Origin: Mycolicibacterium neoaurum ATCC 25795
GTDB taxonomy: Bacteria; Actinomycetota; Actinomycetes; Mycobacteriales; Mycobacteriaceae
Direction: 5' to 3'
DNA: 64,000 nucleotides
NCBI RefSeq assembly: GCF_000691525.1
Contig: NZ_JMDW01000012.1
Coordinates: forward strand, 1 to 64,000
Below the pieces are notes generated by a model. The model was not told where the DNA came from and did not search any database. It worked only from the letters and a program-made list of their open reading frames with translations. Below are positions 48,160-57,613 of this stretch, one piece after another (within the stretch, counting starts at the first letter, position 1; the number at the start of each line of letters is the position of its first letter). Position numbers and translations under genes: made by a program.

Positions 48160-49698
48160 TCAGCTATGAGCCGGCAGAATGACCACGAAGCGGGTATCGC
48201 CCGGCACGCTGTGCAGTTCCAGCCGACCGCGGTGGGCCTTGACGACGGCGGCGACGATGGCCAGTCCCAGGCCTGTGCTGCCGCCGCGGCGCGAGCGCGA
48301 GGAGTCACCGCGGGCGAACCGCTCGAACACCTCCGGCTGCAATGCATCCGGGATACCCGGGCCATCATCGGCCACGGTCAGCACCACCTCGCCCATACCG
48401 TCCGTCGTGACCGACGTCGTCACCGTGGTTCCTGCCGGCGTATGCACCCGGGCATTGGTGAGCAGATTGGTCAGCACCTGATGCAACCTGGCCCGGTCGC
48501 CGGTGACGTAGACGGGTTCATCGGGTAGGTCCAGCGTCCAATCGTGATCGGGGCCAGCGGCATGCGCGTCACCGGCGGCATCGAGCACCACCTGGGCCAG
48601 GTCCACCGGTTCGCTCTCCAGCGGTCGGCCCTCGTCGAGACGGGCGAGTAACAGCATGTCCTCGACGAGCGTGGTCAGCCGCCGTGTCTCGGATTCGACC
48701 CGGTTCATCGCGTGCGCGACATCGTCCGGTAACTCGGCGCTCTTTCGTTGGGCCAGTTCGGTATACCCGCGGATGGCGGCCAACGGGGTGCGCAGCTCAT
48801 GGCTGGCATCGGAGACGAACTGCCGCACCCTGGTCTCGCTGTCATGGCGCGCCCGCAGCGCCGCGGCAATCCGGTTGAGCATCCGGTTGAGCGCCGCGCT
48901 GAGCTGACCGACCTCGGTATGGGCGCTGACCGGGTCCACCGCGACGATCGTCGTCGGCAGGCGCACCTCTCCGGTGTCGAGTTCGAGATCGGCGACATCG
49001 CGGGCTGCCGCCGCCACCCGTTCCAGGGGTGCCATCTGGCGTCGGATGATCACACTTCCGACGATCGTCGCTGCAGCAAGGGCGATCGCCGAGACCGCAC
49101 AGAACATCACCAACACCCAGAGCAGGGTGTCGTCCACGACCGCGGTGGGCAGTCCGACGATCAAAGTCTGCGGGCCGTGCCGGGCAGGTATGGCGATCAC
49201 CCGATAGGAACCGAGGCCGTCGATCTTCAGGCTCACGGGCACCTGACTGGGAGGCACCTGGACCAGTTGTTCTGTTGCGGCCGAGCTGATGTCGGCGGTC
49301 GATCCGGCAGCGGTGATGACCCCCGCATCCGTCCGACCCCCGCCGGTCACCACGCCCACCGTGTGGATGGCCTGACCGGGTGCGTTGAGAAAACCGGGCC
49401 CGGGCCCTCGTTCGGGATCGAACCGGAATGGATTGGGCTTGCCGGAGAGCTCCGGATCGGGTGGGATGCTTCCCGGGTGCGGCGGATAGCGGAAAAACGG
49501 CGGTGGCAGCTCCAGGATGGCCGCCGAGCGATTAGCCGCCTCGACCACCTGACCATCGAGCTGGCGCATCAGGAAGCGTTGTAAGGCAAATTCACTGACC
49601 ACGCCGATGGTCACGCAGACAACCGCCAGCAGGGTCACCAGACTGACGACCAGGCGCGTACCCAGCGACCATGCCCGGGGGGTGAAGACCCGCCTCAT
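48160..49698 (-). CDS. sensor histidine kinase (EnvZ/HisKA type)
   Basis: The 512-residue kinase has an N-terminal membrane helix at about 15-38, a periplasmic sensor region with a Pro-rich segment (ELPPPFFRYPPHPGSIPPDPE) and a second helix at about 185-210. A HAMP domain follows, then the phosphoacceptor His in SDASHELRTPLAAIRGY and an ATPase domain with VADDGPGIP and GSTGLGLAIV. The ATG at 49698 overlaps the response regulator stop by 4 bases. The signal is unknown, but the operon context points to the cell envelope. Confidence 0.94.
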   Translation of the reverse strand: MRRVFTPRAWSLGTRLVVSLVTLLAVVCVTIGVVSEFALQRFLMRQLDGQVVEAANRSAAILELPPPFFRYPPHPGSIPPDPELSGKPNPFRFDPERGPGPGFLNAPGQAIHTVGVVTGGGRTDAGVITAAGSTADISSAATEQLVQVPPSQVPVSLKIDGLGSYRVIAIPARHGPQTLIVGLPTAVVDDTLLWVLVMFCAVSAIALAAATIVGSVIIRRQMAPLERVAAAARDVADLELDTGEVRLPTTIVAVDPVSAHTEVGQLSAALNRMLNRIAAALRARHDSETRVRQFVSDASHELRTPLAAIRGYTELAQRKSAELPDDVAHAMNRVESETRRLTTLVEDMLLLARLDEGRPLESEPVDLAQVVLDAAGDAHAAGPDHDWTLDLPDEPVYVTGDRARLHQVLTNLLTNARVHTPAGTTVTTSVTTDGMGEVVLTVADDGPGIPDALQPEVFERFARGDSSRSRRGGSTGLGLAIVAAVVKAHRGRLELHSVPGDTRFVVILPAHS

Positions 49699-50450
49699 CG
49701 CGGCGGGCGCAGGACGTAACCGGCGCCGCGGAGGGTGTGGATCATAGGCTCGCGACCGCTGTCGATCTTCTTGCGCAGGTAGGACACGTAGAGCTCGACG
49801 ATGTTGGACCGGCCGCCGAAGTCGTAGCTCCACACCCGATCGAGGATCTGGGCCTTGCTGAGCACCCGTTTGGCGTTGCGCATCATGAACCGCAACAACT
49901 CGAATTCGGTGGCGGTCAGCGTGATCGGCTCGCCACCCCGGCTGACCTCGTGGCTGTCCTCGTCGAGAATGAGATCGCCGACGACGAGCTGGGCGTCGCT
50001 GGCATCGTCGGCCACTCCGGTGCGACGGAGCAGCGCACGCAGCCGGAGCACCACCTCTTCGATGCTGAAGGGTTTGGTGACGTAATCGTCGCCGCCCGCA
50101 GTGAGCCCCGCGATGCGATCCTCGACCGAGTCCTTGGCAGTCAGCAGCAATAGCGGCAGACCCGGCTGCCGTTCGCGCAGCGACCGCAGCACATCCAGAC
50201 CGCTCATATCGGGCAGCATCACATCGAGCACCACGACGTCCGGTGGGTTCTCACGCGCGAGGGCGAGCGCCGCGGCACCGTCACCGGCGGTGGCGATGTC
50301 CCACCCCTCGTATCTCAGGGCCATCGACACCAACTCGGCCAGCACCGGCTCGTCATCGACAACCAGCACCTGGATCGGCTTGCCGTCGGCTCTGCGCATC
50401 GTTGCGCGCACCGGAGCGTCGTGGGCCGACCCGCGGGCTGAGGGGGACAT
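49695..50450 (-). CDS. OmpR/PhoP-family response regulator
   Basis: The 251-residue protein has a receiver domain (about 27-140) with phosphoacceptor Asp76 in DVVVLDVMLPD and Lys in YVTKPFS. It has an OmpR winged helix (about 160-250) with VWSYDFGGRSNIVELYVSYLRKKID. It is close in sequence style to mycobacterial PhoP-like and TrcR-like regulators. The start is uncertain: ATG at 50459, 50450 or 50399 are all in frame before the receiver. It is the first gene of the TCS-glycosyltransferase cluster. Confidence 0.93.
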   Translation of the reverse strand: MSPSARGSAHDAPVRATMRRADGKPIQVLVVDDEPVLAELVSMALRYEGWDIATAGDGAAALALARENPPDVVVLDVMLPDMSGLDVLRSLRERQPGLPLLLLTAKDSVEDRIAGLTAGGDDYVTKPFSIEEVVLRLRALLRRTGVADDASDAQLVVGDLILDEDSHEVSRGGEPITLTATEFELLRFMMRNAKRVLSKAQILDRVWSYDFGGRSNIVELYVSYLRKKIDSGREPMIHTLRGAGYVLRPPR

Positions 50451-50520
50451 GCCTTCCATTATCGACGCCCGGGTGGGCGCGGCATGTGCCGTTCCTGTGA
50501 GCCCGCTATGAAAGCTCGGA

Positions 50521-50775
50521 TCAGGGAGCGGGCGGCAGCGTGGTGGTCGTGGTCGGAATGACCGTCTCCTCGGGCGCCGGCCCCACCTCGGGTTCCGCAC
50601 CATCGGTGGGCGGCCACGCCGCCGGCTCCTCGGAGCTGGGTGTGGTGACGGCCGTCGGTTCGGTGGGCTCGGCGCTCAGGGTGGGCATCTGGGTGGCAAC
50701 CGTCAGGCCCGCCATCCCCAGCACGGCACCCACCCCCGCACCGGCAAAGATCAGCTTCAGCTTGTTGGATGTCAT
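50521..50775 (-). CDS. small membrane-anchored Pro/Thr-rich protein
   Basis: The 84-residue product has one N-terminal hydrophobic helix (about 7-28, KLIFAGAGVGAVLGMAGLTVA). After it comes a tail rich in Pro, Thr, Glu and Ala, ending TTTTTLPPAP, likely outside the membrane. ATG at 50775 begins MTSNKLKLI. No family is recognised; small proteins of this kind are common in mycobacteria. It is upstream of the response regulator on the same strand and divergent from oppB. Confidence 0.65.
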   Translation of the reverse strand: MTSNKLKLIFAGAGVGAVLGMAGLTVATQMPTLSAEPTEPTAVTTPSSEEPAAWPPTDGAEPEVGPAPEETVIPTTTTTLPPAP

Positions 50776-50900
50776 GTGCGGAGGACTACCCGCAGCCCGG
50801 CCCGTAAAAACCTGGTCGGCGCGCCGGACGTGGGCCACCGCACCTGGACTTGGCAGATCTCCTAACCTGTCGGGATGCAGCACCGCGGCGGAGCCACCGC

Positions 50901-51878
50901 ATGACCCGCTTCCTGATGCGCCGGCTGCTGAACTACGCCATCCTGCTGGCCCTGGCATCGGTGCTGACGTTCACGCTGACCTCGCTGACCTTCTCCCCGC
51001 TCGACAGCCTGTTGGAACGCAACCCGCGCCCACCGCAGGTCGTCATCGATGCCAAGGCCGCCGAACTGAACCTGGACAAGCCGATCCCGGTCCGTTATCT
51101 GGACTGGGTCTCCGGTGCGGTGCGCGGCGACTTCGGCACGACCGTCACCGGCCAGCCCGTCAGCGAGGAACTGTGGCGGCGCATCGGGGTGAGCCTGCGG
51201 CTGGTGCTGATCGGATCGGTGCTGGGCACCGTGATCGGCGTGGTGGTCGGGGCCTGGGGCGCCATCCGGCAATACCGATTCTCCGACCGCGCCATCACCG
51301 TCGTATCGCTGTTGATCCTCAGCGCGCCCACCTTCGTCGTCGCCAACCTGCTGATCCTGGGCGCCCTCAAGGTCAATTCGGTGCTGGGTGTCCAGTTGTT
51401 CGAATACACCGGGGAAACGTCGTCCGATGCGGTGGGCGGATTCGGGAATCAACTCATCGACCGGTTACAGCATCTGGTGCTGCCGACCTTCACCCTCGCG
51501 CTGGCCGCCATCGCAGGCTTCAGCCGGTACCAGCGCAATGCCATGCTCGACGTGCTCGGCCAGGATTTCATCAGGACCGCCCGCGCCAAGGGGCTCACCC
51601 GACGCCAGGCGCTGTTCAAGCACGGCCTGCGGACCGCCCTGATCCCGATGGCCACGCTGTTCGCCTACAGCGTGGGCGGACTGTTCACCGGAGCGGTCTT
51701 CGTGGAGAAGATCTTCGGCTGGCATGGCATGGGCGAGTGGGTGATCCAGGGCATCAGCACCCAGGACACGAACATCGTGGTGGCCATCACCGTGTTCACC
51801 GGCGTGACGATCCTGCTGGCCGGTCTGCTCTCGGACGTCATCTACGCCGCCCTCGACCCACGGGTGCGTGTCTCGTGA
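50901..51878 (+). CDS. oppB: oligopeptide ABC transporter permease OppB
   Basis: This binding-protein-dependent permease, 325 residues, has about six membrane helices. The EAA-type cytosolic loop is RTARAKGLTRRQALFKHGLR. The ATG at 50901 has GGCGGAG 8 bases upstream; the apparent extension before it lacks a ribosome binding site. It overlaps oppC by 4 bases. The order oppB-oppC-oppD-oppA matches the Rv1283c-Rv1280c opp operon of M. tuberculosis. Confidence 0.94.
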   Translation: MTRFLMRRLLNYAILLALASVLTFTLTSLTFSPLDSLLERNPRPPQVVIDAKAAELNLDKPIPVRYLDWVSGAVRGDFGTTVTGQPVSEELWRRIGVSLRLVLIGSVLGTVIGVVVGAWGAIRQYRFSDRAITVVSLLILSAPTFVVANLLILGALKVNSVLGVQLFEYTGETSSDAVGGFGNQLIDRLQHLVLPTFTLALAAIAGFSRYQRNAMLDVLGQDFIRTARAKGLTRRQALFKHGLRTALIPMATLFAYSVGGLFTGAVFVEKIFGWHGMGEWVIQGISTQDTNIVVAITVFTGVTILLAGLLSDVIYAALDPRVRVS

Positions 51879-52759
51879 CCGATACCGACTATCAGTTCGT
51901 CTCACGTCGCACCCTGGTGCTGCGCCGGTTCCTGCGCAACCGGCCCGCCGTCGTCGCGGTCACCGTGCTGTGCCTGCTCTTCGCAGGCTGTTGGCTGCTG
52001 CCGCCGCTGCTGCCCTACTCACATACCGACCTCGACTACTACGCGCTGCAGCAACCTCCCTCCCCCACACACTGGTTCGGCACCAACGCCATCGGTCAGG
52101 ACCTGCTGGCCCAGACCCTGCGCGGCATGCAGAAGTCTCTCTTGATCGGGATGGCGGTCGCGTTCATCTCGACGATCATCGCGGCCACCGTCGGCGCGAT
52201 CGCGGGGTACTTCGGTGGTTGGCGGGACCGCACCCTGATGTGGATGGTTGACCTGCTGCTGGTGGTGCCGAGCTTCCTGCTGATCGCCATCGTGACGCCA
52301 CGGACCAGGGAATCGGGCTCGATCCTGTGGCTGATCGTGCTGCTGGCATGCTTTTCCTGGATGATCAGTTCGCGGATCGTTCGCGGTATGACGATGAGTC
52401 TGCGGGAACGCGAATTCGTCGCGGCCGCACGCTATATGGGCGTATCGAACTGGCGGATCATCGTCCGCCACATCGTGCCGAACGTGGCTTCCATCCTGAT
52501 CATCGACACCGCACTCAATGTCGGGTTGGCGATCCTCGCCGAAACCGGGCTCAGCTTCCTCGGTTTCGGTGTGCAGCCCCCTGATGTGTCGCTGGGCACC
52601 CTGATCGCCGACGGCACCCGGTCGGTGACGACGTTCCCGTGGGTTTTCCTGTTCCCCGCCGGCGTGCTGGTGCTGATCGTGCTGTGCGCCAACCTGGTCG
52701 GTGACGGTCTACGCGACGCGTTGGACCCGGCGGCACGACCGGGGAGGCGACGGGCATGA
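51875..52759 (+). CDS. oppC: oligopeptide ABC transporter permease OppC
   Basis: The second permease subunit is 294 residues. The N-terminal cytosolic segment precedes the first helix ([20 protein letters not shown]). The family motif [23 protein letters not shown] and the EAA loop [21 protein letters not shown] are present. The GTG at 51875 overlaps the oppB stop (GTGA). A much longer open frame upstream in this phase crosses oppB and is not real. Confidence 0.94.
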   Translation: MTDTDYQFVSRRTLVLRRFLRNRPAVVAVTVLCLLFAGCWLLPPLLPYSHTDLDYYALQQPPSPTHWFGTNAIGQDLLAQTLRGMQKSLLIGMAVAFISTIIAATVGAIAGYFGGWRDRTLMWMVDLLLVVPSFLLIAIVTPRTRESGSILWLIVLLACFSWMISSRIVRGMTMSLREREFVAAARYMGVSNWRIIVRHIVPNVASILIIDTALNVGLAILAETGLSFLGFGVQPPDVSLGTLIADGTRSVTTFPWVFLFPAGVLVLIVLCANLVGDGLRDALDPAARPGRRRA

Positions 52760-54597
52760 CGCTGCTGGAGGTGCGCGATCTGCGCGTCGAATTCCCCGGG
52801 GAGACCGAGACGGTGGCGGCGGTGCGCGGCCTGAATTACACGGTGGCGGCCGGTGAGGTGGTCGCCCTGGTCGGGGAATCGGGCGCGGGCAAGTCCGCGG
52901 GTGCGATGGCCGTGGTCGGATTGTTGCCCGAGTTCGCCACGGTGACCGGGTCGGTCCGGCTACAGGGCCAGGAACTCATCGGGCTCGGCGACACCGAGAT
53001 GTCGCGGATCCGGGGCGCACGCATCGGCACCGTCTTCCAGGATCCGATGTCGGCCCTGACGCCGGTGTACACCGTGGGCGACCAGATCGCCGAGGCACTC
53101 CGGATCCACCAGCGCGATATCGACGCCAGGACGGCCCGCAACCGTGCGGTCGAATTGCTCGAGCTCGTCGGGATCAACCAGCCCGACCGGCGCGCCAGGG
53201 CGTTTCCCCACGAACTGTCCGGCGGTGAGCGGCAACGGGTGGTCATCGCGATCGCGATCGCCAACGATCCCGACCTGTTGATATGCGACGAACCCACCAC
53301 CGCTCTCGATGTCACCGTGCAGGCGCAGATCCTCGACGTGCTGCGCACGGCGCGTGATGTCACCGGGGCCGGGGTGCTGATCATCACCCATGACCTGGGG
53401 GTCGTCGCCGAGTTCGCCGACCGGGCCTTGGTGATGTACGCCGGACGCGCGGTCGAGACCGCACCGGTGGACCGGCTCTACCGCGACCGCCGAATGCCTT
53501 ACACCGCAGGACTTCTGGGATCGGTTCCGCGATTGGATGCGCCGCGGGGCGAACGGTTGGTGCCGATACCGGGCGCTCCCCCGTCACTGGCTGCGCTGCC
53601 CGATGGTTGTCCGTTCACGCCGCGCTGCCCGCTGGCCATCGACGAGTGCAGCAGCGCCGAACCGGAACTGGTGACCGTCGGTCCCGCCCATCAGGCCGCC
53701 TGCATCAGGCACGAGCAGGTCGCGGGCCGCAGCGCCGCGCAGATCTACGGGGTGTCCGCACCGACCGAGTCCGCCCTGACGGTGCCCGCCGAGGTCGGCG
53801 ACATCGTGTTGTCGGTGCGCGAGTTGACCAAGACCTACACCCTGACCAAGGGGGTGGTGCTGCGCCGACAGATCGGTGAGGTGCGCGCCGTCGACGGCGT
53901 CAGCTTCGACCTGGAGCTGGGCCGCACGCTGGGTATCGTCGGTGAGTCCGGTTCCGGCAAGTCCACCACCCTGCACCAGATCCTCGATCTGAGCGCACCC
54001 GAGTCCGGCCGTATCGAGATTCTCGGTACCGACGTCGCCACCCTGGATCGCCGGAGCCGGCGCGCCCTGCGCGGTGACCTGCAGGTCGTGTTCCAGGATC
54101 CGGTCGCCTCCCTGGACCCCCGCATGCCGGTATTCGATGTCCTGGCAGAACCGCTGCGCGCCAACGGCTTCGACAAAGCCGATACCCAGGATCGGGTCGC
54201 CGAGCTGTTGGGGCTGGTCGGGCTGCGGCGCGCCGATGCCGGCCGTTACCCCGCCGACTTCTCCGGTGGGCAGAAGCAACGCATCGGGATCGCCAGGGCA
54301 CTGGCCTTGCAACCGAAGATCCTCGCGCTCGACGAACCGGTGTCGGCACTGGATGTGTCGATCCAGGCGGGCATCATCAACCTGCTGCTGGACCTGCAGG
54401 AGCGGTTCGGGTTGGCGTATCTGTTCGTCTCCCACGACCTGTCGGTGGTGCGTCATCTCGCCCACCGGGTGGCCGTCATGCACCGGGGCAGCATCGTGGA
54501 GCAGGGCGACAGCGAGCAGGTCTTCACCGACCCCCGGCACGAGTACACGCGTCGGCTGTTGTCGGCGGTCCCCCGCCCCGCACCCGATCACCGTTAG
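52756..54597 (+). CDS. oppD: oligopeptide ABC transporter ATP-binding protein OppD (two fused ATPases)
   Basis: The 613-residue protein contains two complete ABC domains, replacing separate OppD and OppF. The first (about 1-320) has Walker [10 protein letters not shown] and signature LSGGERQRV. The second (about 345-613) has GESGSGKST and [10 protein letters not shown]. The oligopeptide/dipeptide C-terminal motif [10 protein letters not shown] with Cys residues follows the first. The ATG overlaps the oppC stop by 4 bases. Confidence 0.95.
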   Translation: MTLLEVRDLRVEFPGETETVAAVRGLNYTVAAGEVVALVGESGAGKSAGAMAVVGLLPEFATVTGSVRLQGQELIGLGDTEMSRIRGARIGTVFQDPMSALTPVYTVGDQIAEALRIHQRDIDARTARNRAVELLELVGINQPDRRARAFPHELSGGERQRVVIAIAIANDPDLLICDEPTTALDVTVQAQILDVLRTARDVTGAGVLIITHDLGVVAEFADRALVMYAGRAVETAPVDRLYRDRRMPYTAGLLGSVPRLDAPRGERLVPIPGAPPSLAALPDGCPFTPRCPLAIDECSSAEPELVTVGPAHQAACIRHEQVAGRSAAQIYGVSAPTESALTVPAEVGDIVLSVRELTKTYTLTKGVVLRRQIGEVRAVDGVSFDLELGRTLGIVGESGSGKSTTLHQILDLSAPESGRIEILGTDVATLDRRSRRALRGDLQVVFQDPVASLDPRMPVFDVLAEPLRANGFDKADTQDRVAELLGLVGLRRADAGRYPADFSGGQKQRIGIARALALQPKILALDEPVSALDVSIQAGIINLLLDLQERFGLAYLFVSHDLSVVRHLAHRVAVMHRGSIVEQGDSEQVFTDPRHEYTRRLLSAVPRPAPDHR

Positions 54598-54608
54598 AGT
54601 CAGATCGC

Positions 54609-56273
54609 ATGAGTGCGATTTCGCGTCTGCTCGCCGTCGCGTCCGTGACGGCGCTGGCCCTGACCGGTTGTTCCAGCCCCGACACCTCGGTGCCATCGGC
54701 GGGCGGCAATGCCGAGATCGGCGCCACCGCCGATATCAACCCGCAGGACCCGGCGACGCTGCAACAGGGCGGCAACCTGCGTCTTCCGCTGACCGGATTC
54801 CCACCCAACTTCAACTATCTACACATCGACGGCAACCTCGGCGAGCTCGGCAGGATGCTGCGCGCCACCCTGCCGCGGGCCTTCGTCATCAAGCCCGACG
54901 GTGAGATGACGGTCAACAGCGACTACTTCACCGATGTCGAACTCACCAGCACCGACCCGCAGGTCGTGACCTACACGATCAATCCCAAGGCCGTGTGGAG
55001 CGACGGCTCCCCCATCACCTGGGAGGACATGGCCGCCCAGATCAATGCCACCAGCGGTAAGGACAAGCGCTTCCTGTTCGCCTCGCCCAACGGCAGCGAG
55101 CGCGTCGAGTCGGTGACCAAAGGGGTCGACGATCGTCAGGCCGTCATCACCTTCAGCAAGCATTTCGCCGACTGGCGCGGGATGTTCGCCGGTAACGCGA
55201 TGCTCGCGCCCAAGTCCGTCACCTCCGACCCGGAGGCATTCAACCGGGGCTTCCTCAACGGCCCGTCGGCATCGGCCGGACCCTTCATGATCAGCACGGT
55301 GGACCGCGCCGCGCAACGGATCGTGTTGACCCGCAACCCCAAATGGTGGGGCACCCCGCCGCTGCTGGACTCCATCACCTATTCCGTGCTCGATGACGCC
55401 GCGGTGATCCCGGCCCTACAGAACAACGCGCTCGACGCAGCCGGGCTGGCCTCCCTGGACGATCTGGAGAACGCCAGGCGCACGCCAGGGGTCACGATCC
55501 GACGCGCCCCCGCACCGAACTGGTATCACCTCACGATGAACGGTGCCGACGGCGCGATCCTGTCCGACCCCGGATTGCGCACCGCGATCGCCAAGGGGCT
55601 TGACCGCCAGGCCATCGCCCAGGTCACCCAGCGTGGGCTGGCCGATACCCCGGCGGCATTGAACAATCACATCTACCTGGCCGGCCAGGAGGGCTACCAG
55701 GACAACAGCATCGCCTTCGATCCGGAGGCGGCCAAGGCCGATCTCGACGCGCTGGGCTGGAAGATGAACGGCCAATTCCGGGAGAAGGACGGCCGCCAGC
55801 TGAAGATCCGCAACGTCTTCTACGACGGGCAGAGCACCCGCGCCGTGGCACAGATCGCGCAGAATCAGCTGGCCCAGATCGGGATCAACCTGGAGTTGGT
55901 TCCCGCCGCCGGTGGCGATCTGTTCCCCAAGTACGTCACCACCGGAAACTTCGATATCGCCCAATTCGCCTGGGGCGGCGATGCTTTCCCGGTGGCGAGC
56001 CTCACCCAGATCTACGCCTCCGGCGGTGAGAGCAACTACGGCAAGATCGGCAGCGCAGAGGTCGACGCCAAGATCGAGGAGACACTCGCCGAGCTCGACC
56101 CGGCCAAGGCTCGCGAACAGGCCAACGAGCTGGACAAGTTGATCTGGGACGTCGGGCACAGCCTGCCGCTGTTCCAGGCACCCGGCAACATGGCGGTGCG
56201 CAGCAATCTGGCCAACTACGGCCCGACCGGCATCGGAGATATCAACTACTCGACGATGGGCTTCATGAAGTAG
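54609..56273 (+). CDS. oppA: oligopeptide ABC transporter substrate-binding lipoprotein OppA
   Basis: This family 5 solute-binding protein is 554 residues. The signal peptide ends in lipobox LTGC (Cys about 21), so it is lipid-anchored outside the membrane. The SBP_bac_5 fold is seen from FVIKPDGEMTVNSDYF, VWSDGSPITWEDM and the conserved LRTAIAKGLDRQAIAQ. The M. tuberculosis counterpart binds peptides, including glutathione in published work. Its 3' end overlaps the convergent peptidase gene by 11 bases. Confidence 0.94.
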   Translation: MSAISRLLAVASVTALALTGCSSPDTSVPSAGGNAEIGATADINPQDPATLQQGGNLRLPLTGFPPNFNYLHIDGNLGELGRMLRATLPRAFVIKPDGEMTVNSDYFTDVELTSTDPQVVTYTINPKAVWSDGSPITWEDMAAQINATSGKDKRFLFASPNGSERVESVTKGVDDRQAVITFSKHFADWRGMFAGNAMLAPKSVTSDPEAFNRGFLNGPSASAGPFMISTVDRAAQRIVLTRNPKWWGTPPLLDSITYSVLDDAAVIPALQNNALDAAGLASLDDLENARRTPGVTIRRAPAPNWYHLTMNGADGAILSDPGLRTAIAKGLDRQAIAQVTQRGLADTPAALNNHIYLAGQEGYQDNSIAFDPEAAKADLDALGWKMNGQFREKDGRQLKIRNVFYDGQSTRAVAQIAQNQLAQIGINLELVPAAGGDLFPKYVTTGNFDIAQFAWGGDAFPVASLTQIYASGGESNYGKIGSAEVDAKIEETLAELDPAKAREQANELDKLIWDVGHSLPLFQAPGNMAVRSNLANYGPTGIGDINYSTMGFMK

Positions 56274-57507
56274 CCAGTCGCGGTACCCCGTCGGGCACGA
56301 TGCCTTCGGCCTTGGCGGCCAGTTCGACGCCGCGCACCAGCAGGCGGATGCTGCGGTTGGCCGGCAGCGCGTCGAGTTCGGCCGCCCGTGCGGCCAGTTC
56401 GCCGGTCTGGCCGGAACTGACGGCCCGGCAGACCTGCAGCGCGGCCCGCTCGCGGGTGTCCAACATGCTGTGTCCGGCGGTCGGCAGCTCCACCAGCGTC
56501 GCCTCCGGGATGAGTCCGGCGATCCGACGTGCGACCGCCGGCGGGGTGGTGAGATCACGGCCGCCCGAAAGCACCGCGGTGGGCCAGCTGAAGCCCGGCA
56601 TCGCGGCGATCAGATCGTAGGGCTCGGACACGAAGTCGGGATCTCCGAGCGCAACCTCGCGCAGGGCGACGGCCGGGTCCAACGGGCCGCCGTCGGGCTC
56701 GGCACCGTAGTTGAGCTCGCGGTAGGCGATGCGCTCGACCAGATCGGGCTCGTGATGGAACGCCGTCTCCCGTTCGACCATCAGCCGGGTTCCCAGCCCG
56801 ACGGCCGCCCACAACCAATCGTGTCCGGCCACCAGCAGCTCCAACTGGCGGCGCAGGACGTCGGGTCCGGCCAGTTCGTAGAGCCCCGTCGCGCGGAGCA
56901 CCGCGGTCGGTCCGAAGTCACCACGGGCCACCAGCTCGCGGATCATGGCCGCGAGCTCCTCGGTACCCGGTTCGCCGTCCCACAACACCGCACGGACGTG
57001 GGCACGCACCTCGGCGATATCGCCGGCGGACAGCAGCGGGGAATCCAGCACCATGCCCGCCACCCGTCCCGAATGCCGAACACCGAATCCGGCGGCCAGG
57101 TATGTCCCATACGACGCGCCGTAGATGTGGGCGGCCTCGACCCCGGCATCATCGAGCACGGCGGCGATATCGTCGACCGCGGCGTCGACGGTCATCGCCT
57201 CGGGCGGCAGGTCGCGGCCGTCGTCGTCCTGGCGGGACAGGCCGACCCCACGGTGCTCGACCATGATGACGTCCAGACCGGCGTGGGCGGCCTTCCTGCG
57301 GAAGGCCCGGTACAGAGCCACCGACGCGGCCCCTGGACCACCGGGGATGACGACGATCGGATGCGCGGACTTACGGCCCGTGCGCACATAGTGCAGGTCG
57401 AACTGGTCCCCGGCGCCCGCAACGAGGGGCCGCCGGACGGCTCGCACGCCCGGCTGGGCAGCAAGCCTGTCGTGTGCCCGGCGGCGCGCGAGGGAGATCA
57501 TCGTCAT
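56263..57507 (-). CDS. alpha/beta-hydrolase, proline iminopeptidase-like
   Basis: The 414-residue protein has an oxyanion-loop motif PGGPGAAS, nucleophile Ser in IYGASYGTYLAAG, Asp in LSGGRDLTTP and His in TAGHSMLDT. This is the organisation of prolyl aminopeptidases and related peptidase S33 enzymes. No signal peptide is visible, so it should act in the cytosol. Being next to a peptide importer, it may release N-terminal Pro from imported peptides. That link is inferred. Confidence 0.87.
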   Translation of the reverse strand: MTMISLARRRAHDRLAAQPGVRAVRRPLVAGAGDQFDLHYVRTGRKSAHPIVVIPGGPGAASVALYRAFRRKAAHAGLDVIMVEHRGVGLSRQDDDGRDLPPEAMTVDAAVDDIAAVLDDAGVEAAHIYGASYGTYLAAGFGVRHSGRVAGMVLDSPLLSAGDIAEVRAHVRAVLWDGEPGTEELAAMIRELVARGDFGPTAVLRATGLYELAGPDVLRRQLELLVAGHDWLWAAVGLGTRLMVERETAFHHEPDLVERIAYRELNYGAEPDGGPLDPAVALREVALGDPDFVSEPYDLIAAMPGFSWPTAVLSGGRDLTTPPAVARRIAGLIPEATLVELPTAGHSMLDTRERAALQVCRAVSSGQTGELAARAAELDALPANRSIRLLVRGVELAAKAEGIVPDGVPRLATS

Positions 57508-57613
57508 TCATTGTGCCTCTCGGGGCGTTCATGAGAGTCCGCGGAGCCCGTTCTCAGGATCGTGGTGAGCACAAGCCGTGCGGGCATCGGCGGTCCCTCG
57601 GTACTACTGAGGC

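Noticed and set aside
48108..48368. N-terminal extension of the second GT39 protein
   Set aside because: The added residues read through the end of the histidine kinase gene in another phase and precede the normal family N-terminus.
50540..51874. Long in-frame extension upstream of oppC (739 codons in total)
   Set aside because: It crosses oppB out of phase. oppC starts at the GTG overlapping the oppB stop, giving the normal permease length.
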